A stretch of 64,000 nucleotides of DNA from Trametopsis cervina (lineage: Eukaryota; Basidiomycota; Agaricomycetes; Polyporales; Irpicaceae): contig MU278349.1 of the NCBI GenBank assembly GCA_022385755.1, forward strand, positions 1,860,001 through 1,924,000, written 5' to 3'. The notes beneath the pieces were generated by a model. It made no database searches. It was not told the origin of the DNA and worked only from the letters and a program-made list of their open reading frames with translations. The position numbers and the translations under genes were made by a program. Within the stretch, counting starts at the first letter, position 1; each line of letters opens with the position of its first letter. Below, piece after piece: positions 47,370-59,111 of the stretch.

Positions 47370-48890
47370 GCCGCGATCTACGCAGCCAACATCTACTCAC
47401 AGGCGAACCCCGATCTCTTCGTATGTGTCCAGCAACTCTGAAAGGTAGCCGGGCTGACGCTGGAAACAGGTGCCCTCGTGGATGGGTCATCACCACGTTG
47501 CAGCCACGAAAGAGGGCAGCCAGCGGAAAGAGTTGTGCGCAGCGCACGGCCGGCGACTGCCACTGTGCTCAGGATGCCCCATGTGAACCCCGAGAAGACC
47601 ATGCACTCTCACCTGCTTTACGGCACCCTCGACGCCCGTGCCGTAGGCAGTCTTCCGCCCGCACGGTGCGCACTGCAGAACAGAAATACCCGCAGAGCTA
47701 ATATTCCCAACTCCACCGTCAGCAAGCAGCGGCATGTCGCCAGAATGCTGCAAGAAAGATACACTCAATAACAAATCCTGCAAGACGCGTCCGGCCAAGG
47801 CTCAAGGTATATAAAGGATCGGCGGCTCCACAGAAAGCGAGCACTCCTTAAGAGGCGATACAGTAAGCAGCCCTGAATAGTGAGAGTCGCCGCCAGAACC
47901 CTAAGCAGAGAAGAGAACACAAGACCCACCTGGGCCAGTAGGTACCTTGCGCTTCTTCTCCGCGTGATGTTGTGTTTGATCTTCTCCGCGAGTCATTCAC
48001 ACAGACCCGCGCTTTTCTTGAACATGAGTACAATCATACAGTTGTGCGTCTCAGAAGGGGCGAGCTGCTCAACTGTGACTTGGTTAACGATGGTGCACGA
48101 AGACTGTCGTTGAACGTCTTGTTCACCCCGTCTAGGTCTAACGAACCGATTTGAACGCCCCTCTGCCATTCCTTCGCTCGTGCGTGTAGCGTCACGGCAA
48201 ATGCATCATTCGTTGAGAAGATGAGATGAACGCCGTGCGCCGATAGAGGGACAAAGCGACAAACATGCTTTCGCGGCGCGGTCGCCAGTAAAGGACAAGG
48301 CACTCATGGGACACTTCTTTGTTCCTTATTTCGGATGCATGAGCGTTACAATAAGCGTTATGGTCTGCAAAGACTCCAACTCACGGCAAACTGTACACTC
48401 ACCAGCCTCCCGAGGTTTGGAGAGAACCACCCGCTCGCTAGCGTTTCTCTTCCGGCAACCAAAATCCGGCCTGGCCAACACAGGACAATATGTCTAATCA
48501 ACCTGATGTGTTCGCGGTGTCCCCTTCTTTCTAACAACAACATCCCTGCCGTTAGCTTTGCTTGGAGGTCGGCGTTGGGATATCCGCGGGCGGTAGGAGA
48601 AGCTGCTCCAGCGCGCCCGAAAAATAGCCTTTCATTGGTTTTACCCTTTCGGTACGTGGTATAAGGGTTGAGGATAATAAATGCAAGACGCGCAGTGCGA
48701 TAGGACTCGGGGAAGAAGCTTGAACGCGGTGGAACCTTACTTGGGCGGCAAAGGGAGAGTAGATGTATTGTATGCGAAGTCAGATTATGTGACTAGGGTG
48801 TGTGCTCGTAAGTAGAGGGACGGTCAGTCGGTTCTGCTGCCAGTCCCTTCGTTCTTTATACATTTTCTTTACAGAACACCAGTAGAAGGC
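47370..48890 (-). pseudogene. Decayed acetoacetyl-CoA synthetase copy (3' exons)
   Basis: Three blocks in the order of the intact gene at 52711-56688 survive. (a) About 48840-48880 carries a CAGAAAATGTATAAAGAAC-type segment (K-M-Y-K-E), matching the start of intact exon 10 (K-T-Y-K-E) with its splice junction. (b) About 47614-47690 corresponds to exon 14; its end, GGGCGTCGAGGGTGCCGTAA plus GCAG|GTGAGA, matches GCGTCGAGGTGCCCGTGAAG plus AAG|GTGAGA. (c) About 47380-47500 corresponds to exon 15 (APVSSVSPATF against TPVTSVNPATL), then continues in another frame as TYEEIGVRL. Frames are broken between blocks, and exons 11-13 are not recognisable. Only the 3' part of the gene is represented. Confidence 0.55.
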
Positions 48891-49694
48891 GGAAGTTGAA
48901 ATACAACATGTGTTAAACCGGACATTGCACGCAGTTCAGCCACACGTTTTTGGAAGGGTAAGTGTGCATGATCGATAGAATGCGATTCATTTCGGGAGCT
49001 CTAGCCTCAAGAATGCAAGAGGGATGAACATGTGAGGGATAAGGCGAGGCTCAAGCTGGATATACGCTGACACCTCCCGCATTCTGCTAGCCATGTCGCC
49101 CACTGCTAGGTGAGACGCTGATATCATCATACCCTGACCCTTGGCTTATTCACTTCATGTGCACGGTATACGCAGCTCGCCATGAGTCTGGCGTGGCGAC
49201 ATAGCTCAGTCTCAGCTTGCAACAAAGCACATTTGTCACTACTGAGACCACGGGCTGTGGCTCTCCTTGATCGCAGGGTAAAGGAAGCGTACAATTTGGT
49301 TACTCACTACTCCCAATCAACGGACGAATAAACATATATTTGAGCTGGTCGAAACTTCACGCGGTAGACATCTTAGTCTACGTGTCCCTACAATGTGTAT
49401 AGAAAATAGTAAATTGTCGTGTATATTTCGTCAATACTTGTCGAGCTCCGTTCACAGTGGGCATTCATCCGCCCGAAACTATCATAGCCGTACTATAATT
49501 TGATTCTTGCCACTTGCAATGTTGCCCAGCAGCGTTATCAGTCTGCAGAGCTTGTTCAATATAATTGCTGGCTTTGTCGATTGCAGGAAGAAATTGCGAG
49601 CCGGCTCTCTACTTTTTTTGACCACGCCGTTCGACGTACGATGAATTGTCACTCTGGCGTCTTGAGCTTCGAGGATTGTCCGATGCGATGATCC
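48891..49694. other. Region between AACS remnant and FunK1 copy 2
   Basis: From about 49340 rightward this is the downstream flank of the inverted duplication. The left part shows no gene. Confidence 0.55.
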
Positions 49695-52380
49695 TTAATG
49701 TCCGGGGAGCCCATAGAATTGGTCGAAGTATTTGTCGTTGAAGCCTTTGAAGGCCTCATAGTCCTGCAGCACGGCTTCAAAGACGCCTAGCACTGCGTCG
49801 TGTGTGGCAAGCAGAAGCCTTTTGGGCTTGGGAGGATCAGGGGGCTGTCGAGGTGCGGTGATTTCCTGTAACAGCCATGCCGGTAGTGCCGGTCCGATGT
49901 CGACCCTCGGAGGGCCATACTTCTCCAACTCCTGGAAATCAGTCGCGTCGTAGTGTTCATTCGCGAGCTTGTAGTATTCATTCAAGATCGCTCCGATGGG
50001 AATCTCTTGATATTCCAACATCACAAACGGTCTAGCCCACTTTATACGTTCTTGCTTTGTGATACCGCCGGTCACAGAGCCATCCAAGTGCTTGGCCTGT
50101 TCGTAGAAAAAGACTTGAAGAGCTACAGACAGGGATTCATTGCCAATATTAGCCCTGTGGATTGCCGCCAGATCTGCGCTTGTCGGGGGAATCCGAGGGG
50201 TATAGACGTGCAGGTGGAAGCGCAGAGCACAATGTTCAAGGACGTAGAGGAATGACTCAAGGTCGTCCGAGACGGCAGCCGGCTTCCGGGGATACTGCAG
50301 CGACAGCGACGACATGTACGCCCATGTGCCCTGTAAAGCATAACATGAGCTCCATCACCTTCAACAAGAACCAACCAACATCAACCAACATACCGCTTGT
50401 CCACCCGGCGGAGTAGCAGATGCACTCATGTCTTCCCTATATTTACACAAATCCCAGTCCATCAGTATTCCTTTGCGCTCACCGGGATTTCCGTCATCGG
50501 AGATCATGATATTGGCCACACTGATATCCCGATGCAGCACACCCGCATCCCAAGCCTCTTTGTGCGCTGGACCAAGGATCAGTCACATTTTATGATCACA
50601 ACAGACAGGGAACGCACCTTGTATTGCGTCCCTGACTACGGAAACCAGCTCGTAGGAACAGAAGTAATTCTTGAGGGGATGTGCCAGCTCAAGCAACACA
50701 AGTCGAGCATATACCCGTTCTGACGGCACGTTCTTCGACTTGCTATACGCTTGGGTCAGAGTCCGTTGGGGGTCGTTGTTGTACGACACGTCTCCTCCCG
50801 CGATGGCTGTCGCGATGTTCTGCACCCCTTGACCATTCAATAACGCGTAGGTATCTAGTTCGCGACGGATCTTCTGCGAGTTGGGTCGCCAGAAGTCCTT
50901 GAAGAAGACGAGCCTCCTCCTGCGTTCGTCATACGCCGCGAATCCTCTCGTGGCTCGACCGGTGAGCGAGGCCGCGCGTGTCATCGCCTTCCCGACGAGG
51001 TAACCATGTTGCACCACAGAGGATGTGCCGGTATCAGCGGTGGATATGACGGGCTGGCAGAGGATCTGTATGATGTGCTGTCAGTATGTTGCGCTCTGGT
51101 ACACACAGATAGTCCGACCTTGTATATCGGAAAGTTAGTGGTGTCCGCAAAGATCTTCTTGTGGCATTCTTTTGCCCACTCAGATGCCGGCTTGAAGTCT
51201 CGAAACCGCCTGAACTCTCTGCTATTTTTCTGCACCAATATCGCGGTAGGATCGCGACCACGCTCGGCCGGACTCATCTGGGCAAAGCGATGGATGAAGT
51301 TGAGGAGCTGCTCGGGATGCTCCAGCAGGTCGATAGGTCCGGAGACCAACGCGCCCGCACGATCCCATCGGAGCAACCGTGCGTGGCGTCGAGTCAAGCA
51401 GATCATGTAAAAGTGCGTCCGGTGTTGCCAATGTATAACCTGAGTTGCAAACTGGACCATGTATGCGCGGGAGATCCACCCGTTGGCAATGTTAGACAGC
51501 AGACTCTCGTCAAAGAGGAATGCGGCATCACCCGGCTTGTATGAGACCGCAACCGCTAACTCTGCCCAGGCATATGCGAGGCGAGCGTGGTACGGGTTTC
51601 GTGGAACATCCATGGGGGTCTTGTTCTCGTATTTCCATGCCTTTCTTGCGATGGAGTTGTCCTTGAGATATGCGACGATGGCCGGATGACGGCTACCAAG
51701 AGCGTCTGCGCACTCCTTGAACGTCAGATCGTTCTCGGATAACTTGAGCGTCCGCTCAAACGTTGCACACTGTGAGACGATGCAATGATGTGAGACGAGC
51801 CCTGATTGGGTACGACCTTCCACACTCACCAATATCGAACACATGTACGAGTTTCCCTCGCGTTGCTTAGCGGAAAGCGCCTCGACGTCGCCTGCTTGTA
51901 TTTGTTCCTCAGCGCTCAGGCTCTTCGTATGAGCAGGCAGAAGCTCCATGAATGCGTCGTACTTGACGGTGACATAAAGCGGATCCGTGTCGTCTACCAT
52001 TCCCTCGAGCTCAGGTGGGAGTGAGCTTCGACTCGCTCTACTTTCATATGAATCCCCAGAGGATTCAAACTCTTCATCAGTTTCCATTCAAGCACTGACG
52101 GTTCAAAGAGAGCGATAAGAAGGGTTCTTATGAGAAGTCGGCGGCGCAGCCAAGTCGAATGTCTAACCACCGCAGCCAATAGTTGGTGCACGACGATATC
52201 GATATGCAGGATATATTCACTGGTTCGAGCTGTGATAAAGTGTACCCTGGTGCATAAAAATTCAGCAATGAGTAGACGGAGAGGATGCAGCACTCACTAT
52301 CCCCAGGGTGAAGACGCAGGCATGTACGTAGTCATTAACCCCAGCGCATAACATAGGTGGCGGGCGCACGCGGTCACGTG
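49340..52380 (-). repeat. Inverted duplication, copy 2 (FunK1 locus and flanks)
   Basis: Reverse-oriented counterpart of 31035-34050; holds the intact kinase gene. Outer limits are approximate. Confidence 0.85.
49695..52087 (-). CDS. FunK1-type fungal protein kinase, intact copy
   Basis: Exons (minus): 52087-51830, 51769-51119, 51065-50618, 50566-50394 and 50330-49695, giving 721 aa. The N-terminal ~280 residues form the FunK1-associated region (acidic start; FLFDESLL, YMICLTRRHARLLRWDRAG, GPIDLLEHPEQLLNF). The kinase domain keeps a lysine in LVFFKDFWRP, a catalytic loop HRDISVANIM (Asp and Asn present), LMDWDL in the DFG position, and GTWAYMS with QYPRKPAAVSDDLESFLYVL in the C-lobe. The C-terminus has KPKRLLLATHDAVLG. 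FunK1 kinases are a basidiomycete-expanded family with few known roles. Intron 1 is 60 nt and in frame, so retention would not break the protein. It stands between intact and decayed AACS copies. Confidence 0.9.
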
Positions 52381-52710
52381 CCACGTGTAATTTACCGCTG
52401 ATTCTAAACGGTCTGAATTATCATTACCATAACTTAAGAGCACTGAAATCCCTGCTTTATACAAGTCCTCACGCCGATTAAATGCGATATACAGAAGATG
52501 TAGTCGCATGTTTACGGCCCTACTTGCTGGTGTGTGTGCCATGATAAGGATGACACAAGGTAGTTCATCGCCCTCCGAGCAGCTTCGTCTCTTGGTCGGC
52601 TTCACGTTCGCTATGCACACCAGTAGGTCCCCATTGAAAAACAGTTGACTACGCCAACGTGTATATGTACCATTCTTTCTAGATAGTATGCAGTCCAACA
52701 CGGCTAACAT
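52088..52710. other. Region between FunK1 copy 2 and the AACS 3' end
   Basis: Left part is the upstream flank of the inverted duplication. Right part is the AACS 3' region. No other gene seen. Confidence 0.55.
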
Positions 52711-55700
52711 CTATACGACCGACTTAACGTCTGCTCTCAAACGAACCCCAATCTCCTCGTACGCAGTCAGACATTCAGGATTTCGCAAGGTAGCCGGATT
52801 GACGCTAGTCACGGGTGTCCCGTTGATGATCTGCAGGCACAAGAAGGCAGTTAGTACGCATTCATTAGGCGGCTCACCGTTGGTAGACTCAAACACAGCG
52901 TGGCTGGTACGGACACCGCAAGTGGAATAATCTCACCTTCTTCACGGGCACCTCGACGCGCTTGCCATTGATGGTATAAGGTATGTCGTTCACTTGTATG
53001 ATCTACAAAGATAAACCGCAGAGTCAGCATGACAGCACCGTATGAACCCGCCACATATCATGGCTTCAGGGTACCCGCGAACCATGTCCTGACCCGCGAA
53101 CAGCCCTTCATCGCAGAAAAGCGGCGCTAGCAAGGGCACACGGTGCCAGAGATTCAGATCATACACAGAAATACGGAACCTACCAGAGCTGGTACGTGCC
53201 TCGCACTCCTCCGCGCCCGAATCTCGTACTTGATCCTCGAAATGAGCGCCTCAGTGAGTGTTTGTCCCTCCAAGAGTTTCACGAATAAGACGACACGTTC
53301 GTCCGTCCCCGAGGCGATGAGTTGGCCGACGGCGAGGCAATCGACGACCGTGTGCGCAGAGTGCGTCGCCTCAGGCGCGAAACACAGGTCGATGACGTCG
53401 TATAGCTCTGCCGAGCCAAATCGCACGCCTCCAGGGTTTCTTTGCGGGCAGCGACGTGCGTTGAGGATAGCGGGAAGAGGGGCAAGAAGATAACAGCGTA
53501 AGAATACGCGGAAGTTGCAGTCGCAGCAGACAACGGTACACTCACAACACACCATCGCTCCGCCCGAGCATGACCAACCCTCCTCCGTTTCCTGCTCTAG
53601 ACGGCGTGAGCAGCACGTGATCGCCATGGTCTGCAGAAATCAAGACACGACCAAGGCCACGCATACAATATATAGCACTCACACCACACGTTCTCAAACT
53701 CTGAGAAGTACGCCTGCCTATATCGCTCCTTGGCTGCGCTGACGTCTTCGGGGGCGCCGTAGCCCTCCAGCGGCCAGAACCCTACAGGCTGGCAGGGAAA
53801 CGGGCGCAGACAGACGAGCTCGCCGGGGACGCCTGGCGGGCACGGCTTCCCGTCGGGACCAAACGTGTCGACGGCCATCCCCAGAAGCCGGCACTGGAGC
53901 TCACCGCGGTAGACGGGCAAGGCGGTGTTCATCCCTGCGAACAGCGAGCATATGTCCGTCCCGCCTGGAAGACAGCGTCAGCGAAGGTCATGCTCATTGG
54001 GAGTTTTTCTCCGTGTGAGTCACAACCAGCGTGAATGGATCACGGGTATAGAAATGGACCTGGACAAGGTGAGGTCCTTGTCATGGAGCGCGGAAAAGCA
54101 GACTTCCGGAAAAGTAGGAGGGCAGGTGCTGCTATACAGTCCGAAGCACGCACCTGTGATGGAACCTAACAAGACATCCTTTTTGATTTGCTCGTACACA
54201 AAGTCGAAGAGTGGAGCCGCAAGGGGCGAGCCCGTCGAGTAGATGTGCCGAAGGGAAGAAAGGTTGTGGTGCGCCTTTGGTTCTTTATACGTTTTCTGTA
54301 CAGAACGGGAGAGAACTTGGAGTCAGCTGCTTTGTATATGGAGGGACGATCGTAGGTGCTGCATGGATAGAGGAGCCGAGATGGATGGAGCGCACAGATA
54401 GCCTACGCAGCGCGGCTGTGCAGGATCGATAGGACGGCGAATTGAAAGAAGTTCATTCCGGATTTCAAGACTCGGGAACGCAAACGCAGGGTCCACGAAC
54501 GTGTGAGGGGTGGCACCGTCGGATCGACAGATAGAAGCCCAGATAAGGTTGCGCAATACAAAGCAGGTAGCGAGCACGAGACAGAGAGAAGCCAAACGAA
54601 GCCGGCAGAACCACCTGTCTGCCTGCACGCGCGCAAAAACGGACACGGTACTCACCGCGAGCTGGTCGATGTACTTCGCACTGGTCCCGAAGACCGTGAT
54701 CCCGAGTTCGTCGACGAGGTTCCAGAGAAAGGCCGGGTCCCGCAGCGGGCTGCCATCGTACAACACCAACGTGCACCCAACGCCGAGGCCATGCACGAGG
54801 AAGTTCCACATCATCCACCCACTGTGCGCGTTAAAAAAGGCAAAGCACTGTGGTGAGACGGCTGGTTGGCCAGGGGGAGAGGGGGATCGACGCGGCTCAC
54901 GTGGTTGTGTAGTAGAAGAATACGTCAGCGGGCTTGAGGTCTGCGCAGATCACGAACTCTTTGCGCGATTGGAGGAGCATCCCGCCTGCGCGATGCACAA
55001 TCGGTCTGTGGGGACGAGCCTATTTTTCAATTTCACCCACTCCGGGGTGCGCGCGGGCGATCGGCGGTGGGACGTACTTTGGGCGTCCTGTGCATTGAAA
55101 AGGAAAGGGAATGGGGAAGGGAAGGGGAGATCAGGGGTCAGATGCGTGTTTGGGTGGGTGGAGATGCACGCGATGTGGATTCACCTGTCGTTCCGGAGCT
55201 GAAGAGGATCCAGAGTGGCCAGTCGAACGGCAGCTGCGCCCATTCTATCTCGCCGTCTGGCGTGCGGCCGAGCTTTGCGCTTTGACCTGTGCGCACAAAG
55301 TCGTCGAATGCCGTCCATTCTGAGTGCGAGTGTGGCTGGCCATCTGGATGGTGGATGATTATGGTTTGGGGCTTGACCCCGATGCGCTCCTGCAGTCCTG
55401 CGAGGAGCGCCTCTAGTTTGGGTATGTGAGAATGCACTTTCGCGTTGTAGCTATCACGTAGCACCGTCAGTGTCCATGTGACTGAGTCATTGACTTGCTA
55501 AATACCCACACTACAGCATCCACTGAAAAGATAAGACTCGGGCGGACTTGTTCAAACCTTGCAAGAACGAATGGGTCATGAGTTCGTCGCGTAACATTAC
55601 AGTCAAACAGGCGCAATCACCTTTCTAGGACCCCCTCTGCGCCAAAGTCAGCGGCAGCGCTGACCCATATGCACCCTGCGAAGCATGTCAATCACCAATG

Positions 55701-56688
55701 GACGGAGAACCCAGGATCGGCCTGCAAAGATAAAGAACAGACACGCACCGATTGCGGTCGCGGCAAGGCATGCAGCGACATTCTCCTGTCATCCACAACG
55801 CAGCAACGCATCAGTATCTGTGCACACTAAGAATATCTGCTTTCTAAGGCTGGAGGATGATTAATCCTCAGGATCTAACGCGGCCGTCGTCGAGAAGAAG
55901 CAAGCGACGCAGCCACTCGATAGCTCGTGTATACGAACTCTCTAACCCCCTATTGGCGGGACCGAGTCAAAGAGCCCCCACGCCCCCACAGGCGTTACGC
56001 GTGCAATAGTTGGGGATCGGGGAGGCGTAACGTCTATCATTATCTATCATTAAGAAGGAGAACTCACAATACAGTTGGATGAGTAGGACGCGACGCGGTC
56101 GCCAGGCATGAGCCCCTGGGCGAGGAGCGCAGAGACGAGGTCTGCCACGAGCTCGTACAGCGCCGCGTATGAGACCTTGCGCAGCGGAGGCTGTGGGTTT
56201 CCTGGATGAGGTTCAACTGCAAGAAGCGGGAGAACGAGAAGCAATCAGCCCAGCATTCCCATTATCAAATCAAAAGCTCGTCCCGCCAACTCACCCACTT
56301 CGATCAACGCCGTCTTCTGCGCACTCCGCTCGCGGAGCATATTCTGCGCCCAATTCAGGCGCGCGCCGACGAACCACGGCGGGTTATCCGCGGGCGTCGC
56401 GTGCTCGTCTACGACGTGTGCATCGACGCGCGAGCCAAGCACGGCGGTCGCTTCCCAGACGAGGTCCCAGAATGCTGCGATGTGTGTGGTGGACCAGGTG
56501 TAGAGGTCCGCGTAGGAGCTGAGCGCGAGCCCGTGCTTGGCGTTCGCGGCGTGCGTGAAGTGCGCGATGCCGGATGCGCGGACTTGGGCGGGCGTGGGGG
56601 CGAAGAGGGGGAGCGGAGGCGGGTCCGGAGGAGGGGTGCCATGATTGCTGGACGTGCCAAGAAGTGTTGGGGAAGTGGTCGGGTCCAT
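52711..56688 (-). CDS. Acetoacetyl-CoA synthetase (acetoacetate-CoA ligase)
   Basis: ATP-dependent activation of acetoacetate to acetoacetyl-CoA in the cytosol, feeding sterol and lipid synthesis. Fifteen exons (minus): 56688-56295, 56216-56068, 55785-55749, 55675-55621, 55557-55510, 55450-55185, 55087-55078, 55005-54901, 54821-54656, 54295-54154, 53964-53683, 53630-53546, 53439-53184, 53002-52937 and 52830-52711. The product is 726 aa. Motifs include WFVGARLNWAQNML (ACAS_N region), AIGCIWVSAAADFG, the AMP-binding loop LFSSGTTGRPKPIVHRAGG, GWMMWNF, LRHIYSTGSPLAAPLFDFVY, ITGGTDICSLFAG, VWYHGDHVLLT, LGRSDGVLNPGGVR, and YTINGKRVEVPVKK with the catalytic Lys. Exon 7 is only 10 nt, and intron 9 is 360 nt. 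Residues seen are consistent with an active enzyme. Confidence 0.94.
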
Positions 56689-58382
56689 CCTGTGTGCGGT
56701 GGCTGTGTGAGCTAAGAGAGTTGGACGTGAGACGTCTGCGATAAGAGAACAAGAACACGGTGTTCGTATTGTACGTTACCTTCGACGATTGCACGCTGAG
56801 ATGCAGAAAGGGTGCAGTGCTCGTTTGAGGGTGGCACAGCGCAGAATGATCTCCGACGGTGATTATGTCAGCAGATAGTAGCCGGAAAAGGCATGTGAGT
56901 AGGTACAGGCCGTTCTACAGCAGCCGGACCGTTCGTTCGTCGAACGCGGTGGCACGTTTTGCGGGGGCCCCGCAACACGAGCTAGTTTAGCCCCATCGTA
57001 CGTTACGAATCGTGATCAATGCGGTTTTGCCAGGAACCTCTCATATAACCATCCCACTTGCCTGTGAAAGACCGACCTTACCAGAATGCGCCATTTGTAC
57101 GATCGTATGACGAGCTGTCTGCGGATTTTGTGGCTCGCTACATGTCTTCCGAACATTAATGGAGTTGAGACATTGGTTTGCGGAGATGGCCATTTCCGAG
57201 TGGTGCTGAGCAACGTATGATTTCATGAATTTCCAGATATCGTACGTCCACTTCAGGGCTTGGACACGTCTCCTCACAACCCTGCAACCGGGCCCGCTAA
57301 CCTTTCACAGAACCGTGGGTCCTTCCCACAATCGCAGCGTCCACGTCGGCATCTCCAACTGAGGTGCGAACTGCCGTGGGCATGTGATGCCACTCAGAAA
57401 GGAGGGCGAAAGGAGCTCGGTGCGGATGCGCCGAGTCCTGGGAAGTGATTAGCGTGAGGGCGGGAATTGCCATAGGCGGTAAGGTTCCCGCCACACTGGC
57501 GATCATGCCCAATTTGAATCTAAGATGCGATCAAACACGGGACAGAATTATCCATTTGTTTCGCATGTGAAAAATATTTTGTTTTGTTGAATTAGGGTAA
57601 TCAAGGTTAACAATACAGGCGCACAGTCAGGCCGCCCCGGTCAGCACACACGCAAACTTCCGACGTCGGCGTCAGCGCAGTCGAACGTTGGCTGTCTGGC
57701 GTTTCGGTGGTGGTGGGCTGAGTCAGTGAGAAGAGTGCACAGGTGAAAGAATGGTTGGGAAGGCTGAGCTGAGCTGAGGCTCGCTTAGTTCGGTGGGGAC
57801 AATGCTTGGCGCTGTGTACGCGGACACGGAGATGTGATCGCCCAGCCACTGCTGCCGCGGCCAATCAGAATGCGGTCGGCGTATGAGTCAACGGCTTGGG
57901 CGACGAAGATTTTTGGGTGCGATGGTGCGATCAGCCTGCTTGTATATATAAGACGGCGGTGGCCACAGCCAGGAGTTCTGTTTGCTTACCAACTAGCCTT
58001 GTTGTCTTTCTGGCTTTCCTACCAGCGAGGACAATATACTGCGGGACGGGGATTATACAGTAAGCTGTACGCGAGATAACGAACGCATCGAACGTGCGAA
58101 GCCCCATAAGACAGCGCCTACCGCGGCCACATCAAAAGGAGACGTTCGCCCCTCGGCCTTCGCAACTCCCCCTGCCATCTCCATCTGCTTAGCCAGTTCT
58201 TAGCCTTTCTCACCGCCAACACAGGCGAGCTTCCTCTGACGCCATCTCCCTTTTCCAACCAAACTTGCATTATATATCAAGGGCCCGTCTCCCCCAGCTC
58301 TTTCCCCCATCACCCTCGCTCTACAGCCCCTTCGCTCGCTTTACTCTTCGCCACTCCCACTTCGCCGCATACAACAGCTGAA
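56689..58382. other. Intergenic region with candidate 5' UTR intron for the next gene
   Basis: No protein gene supported over 1.7 kb. A TATA element lies at 57943-57952. A donor (ACA|GTAAGC near 58061) and an acceptor (CAACAG just before 58379) could define a 5' UTR intron of the gene at 58383. Confidence 0.45.
57943..57952 (+). promoter_or_regulatory. TATA element, possible promoter of the 58383 gene
   Basis: TATATATAAG on the plus strand, 430 nt before the start codon; plausible only with the 5' UTR intron proposed above. A second TATA-like site (TTATATATC, about 58270) lies closer, so the start point is open. Confidence 0.35.
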
Positions 58383-59111
58383 ATGGATCGCTTCCTTGCG
58401 CCACACTCGCCAGAGGCCGTTGCCTATAGCCACCTCTCGTACGTGCCATTCTCTTTCTTGACCACCCTTGGCCACCGCCACTGACACGTCGCCCACAGTG
58501 AGAACATGTACACCTGGGACACAGAGCACCCCGACCTGAACGAGACCCTCATCGCCGGCAACTCGTCCTACCAGGCGTTCACCCGCTTCCTCGGGGGCGC
58601 GGACCTCTACCTCCTCCCGCGGTCAAGACCAGAGCTCGAGGCAGTCCTGTACGTAACCCAACCCCCGGTGCCCCTCCCCGTATCGTGACGCTCACCTGTT
58701 TCCTTATCCCCATCCAGGCGGAGATACGCATACGACGCCATCCACAACACGATCGCACGCGCGCGCTCAGAAATCTCGCGCGGTGGCTACAGTCGCGTAA
58801 GTGCTCCCCGCTCTCATGGCTTCCCAGTTCCCCGTCGGCTCGAACTCCGTATTGCGGCTGGTCACACGGGACCACCCTGTACGGAGGGATAGAATGGCGG
58901 GCGAGGGCCACTCGCACCGAAGTGCAGAAAAGCTGACGAGCGGTTACGTGGACAGATGTGTCACCTGGCAGAGGCGTCCATCAAGAAGGTCCTGGACGAG
59001 AACGACAACGCAGCGCACCTGCTCGACCTCCACCGCCCGCAGAGCGATAGCGAGTTCGCGTCGTCCGAGATGGACTCGCCGTACAATTCGCGCTCGATCA
59101 GAATCAAGTAG
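58383..59111 (+). CDS. Small protein of unknown function, 146 aa
   Basis: Exons 58383-58438, 58499-58648, 58718-58796 and 58956-59111. The frame is kept at all three junctions (YSHLS|ENMYTWDTEHP; LEAVL|RRYAYDAI; GGYSR|MCHLAEASIKK), and the introns are canonical. The protein is mostly helical in character (AYDAIHNTIARARSEI, LAEASIKKVLDEN), with an acidic/Ser C-terminus ending RSIRIK. There is no signal peptide, membrane helix or catalytic motif, and I do not recognise a family. Confidence 0.65.

Noticed and set aside
57041..57277. Minus-strand frame (MRRRVQALKWTYDIWKFM) considered as a transposase fragment
   Set aside because: No transposase motif, inverted repeat or target duplication seen. 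No mobile element could be supported anywhere in the window.
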